A DNA stretch of 64,000 nucleotides from Psococerastis gibbosa (taxonomy: Eukaryota; Arthropoda; Insecta; Psocodea; Psocidae), in the NCBI GenBank assembly GCA_963971405.1, contig OZ020490.1:15835464-15899463 (forward strand), read 5' to 3'. This document shows positions 63,661-64,000 of the stretch, in pieces. Within the stretch, counting starts at the first letter, position 1; the number at the start of each line of letters is the position of its first letter. The position numbers and the translations under genes were made by a program. A model generated the notes under the pieces. It was not told the DNA's origin. It did not search any database and worked only from the letters and a program-made list of their open reading frames with translations.

Positions 63661-64000
63661 ATCAATTAGGGGTGAAGCTGGTTGGTCCTCGTCCTGCCCC
63701 TGGACACTGCCATCAGTGACTGAACGCCAGCAGATAGCTTTCCTAGAAAGCCCGAAGAATGCCCGACAATAGGCCTAGTGCTCCAATCAGTCCTTCTCAG
63801 GACTTTCAACGAGTTCCGCTGGAACGAAATCACCCTGATCGCCTTAAACTCCTGTTATGGAAAAGAGGAAGATAAGTTATATACGCCGAGGTTTAAATAT
63901 AGACTCTTATTTGATTATGCGGAAACGAAGGACTAGTAATAATATACCAGTTGAAATTTGGTACAATACTAGACTAACAGCAAAAGCTCTCTATGAAAAA
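63661..64000. other. unassigned right edge
   Basis: No gene or family landmark recognised. Confidence 0.4.

Overview
The window is TE-rich eukaryotic nuclear DNA, most likely from an arthropod (probably an insect; species not determinable here). The reasons are an intron-split fatty acyl-CoA reductase gene with GT-AG introns, AT-rich intergenic DNA, tRNA-derived SINEs, non-LTR retrotransposon remnants, a Penelope-like fragment, and many hAT and foldback DNA elements. There are no bacterial-type operons, no rRNA and no CRISPR array.

Layout. At 1-2563 is the 5' part of an autonomous hAT (Buster-type) transposon. It has an intact intronless transposase ORF on the minus strand that runs off the left edge, plus the right terminal repeat and flanking target site. 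From 2.6 to 24 kb is a SINE/LINE/MITE mosaic: two SINE families (here SINE-A and SINE-B), a tandem composite array at 6 kb, a dead mariner at 18.4-19.1 kb and several LINE 3' ends. At 24.15-34.08 kb lies the one recognisable host gene, a fatty acyl-CoA reductase on the plus strand. Seven coding exons can be read in frame; the start exon was not found. Its introns hold transposons, a tandemly duplicated dead copy of exon 3, and a 155/151-bp tandem repeat that triplicates the exon 4 splice donor. From 34 to 64 kb is a dense repeat desert dominated by an unclassified 847-bp element (here R1). It also has nested foldback MITEs, hAT-type MITEs with readable 8-bp target duplications, a Penelope-like endonuclease fragment in a double inverted-repeat structure, and LINE C-termini.

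The genes do not work together. The reductase is a host lipid enzyme making fatty alcohols for wax, cuticle lipid or pheromone; everything else is mobile DNA in various stages of decay. Insertions into insertions give a relative chronology: SINE-B is older than the TA-flanked GGCGG MITEs, a hAT element at 61.7-63.1 kb is older than its R1 insertion, and one GGCGG MITE sits in the centre of another.

All family names R1, SINE-A/B/C, D and E are labels coined here. Coordinates of degenerate repeats are approximate to about 10-30 bases; the transposase, exon and target-site boundaries were read base by base.
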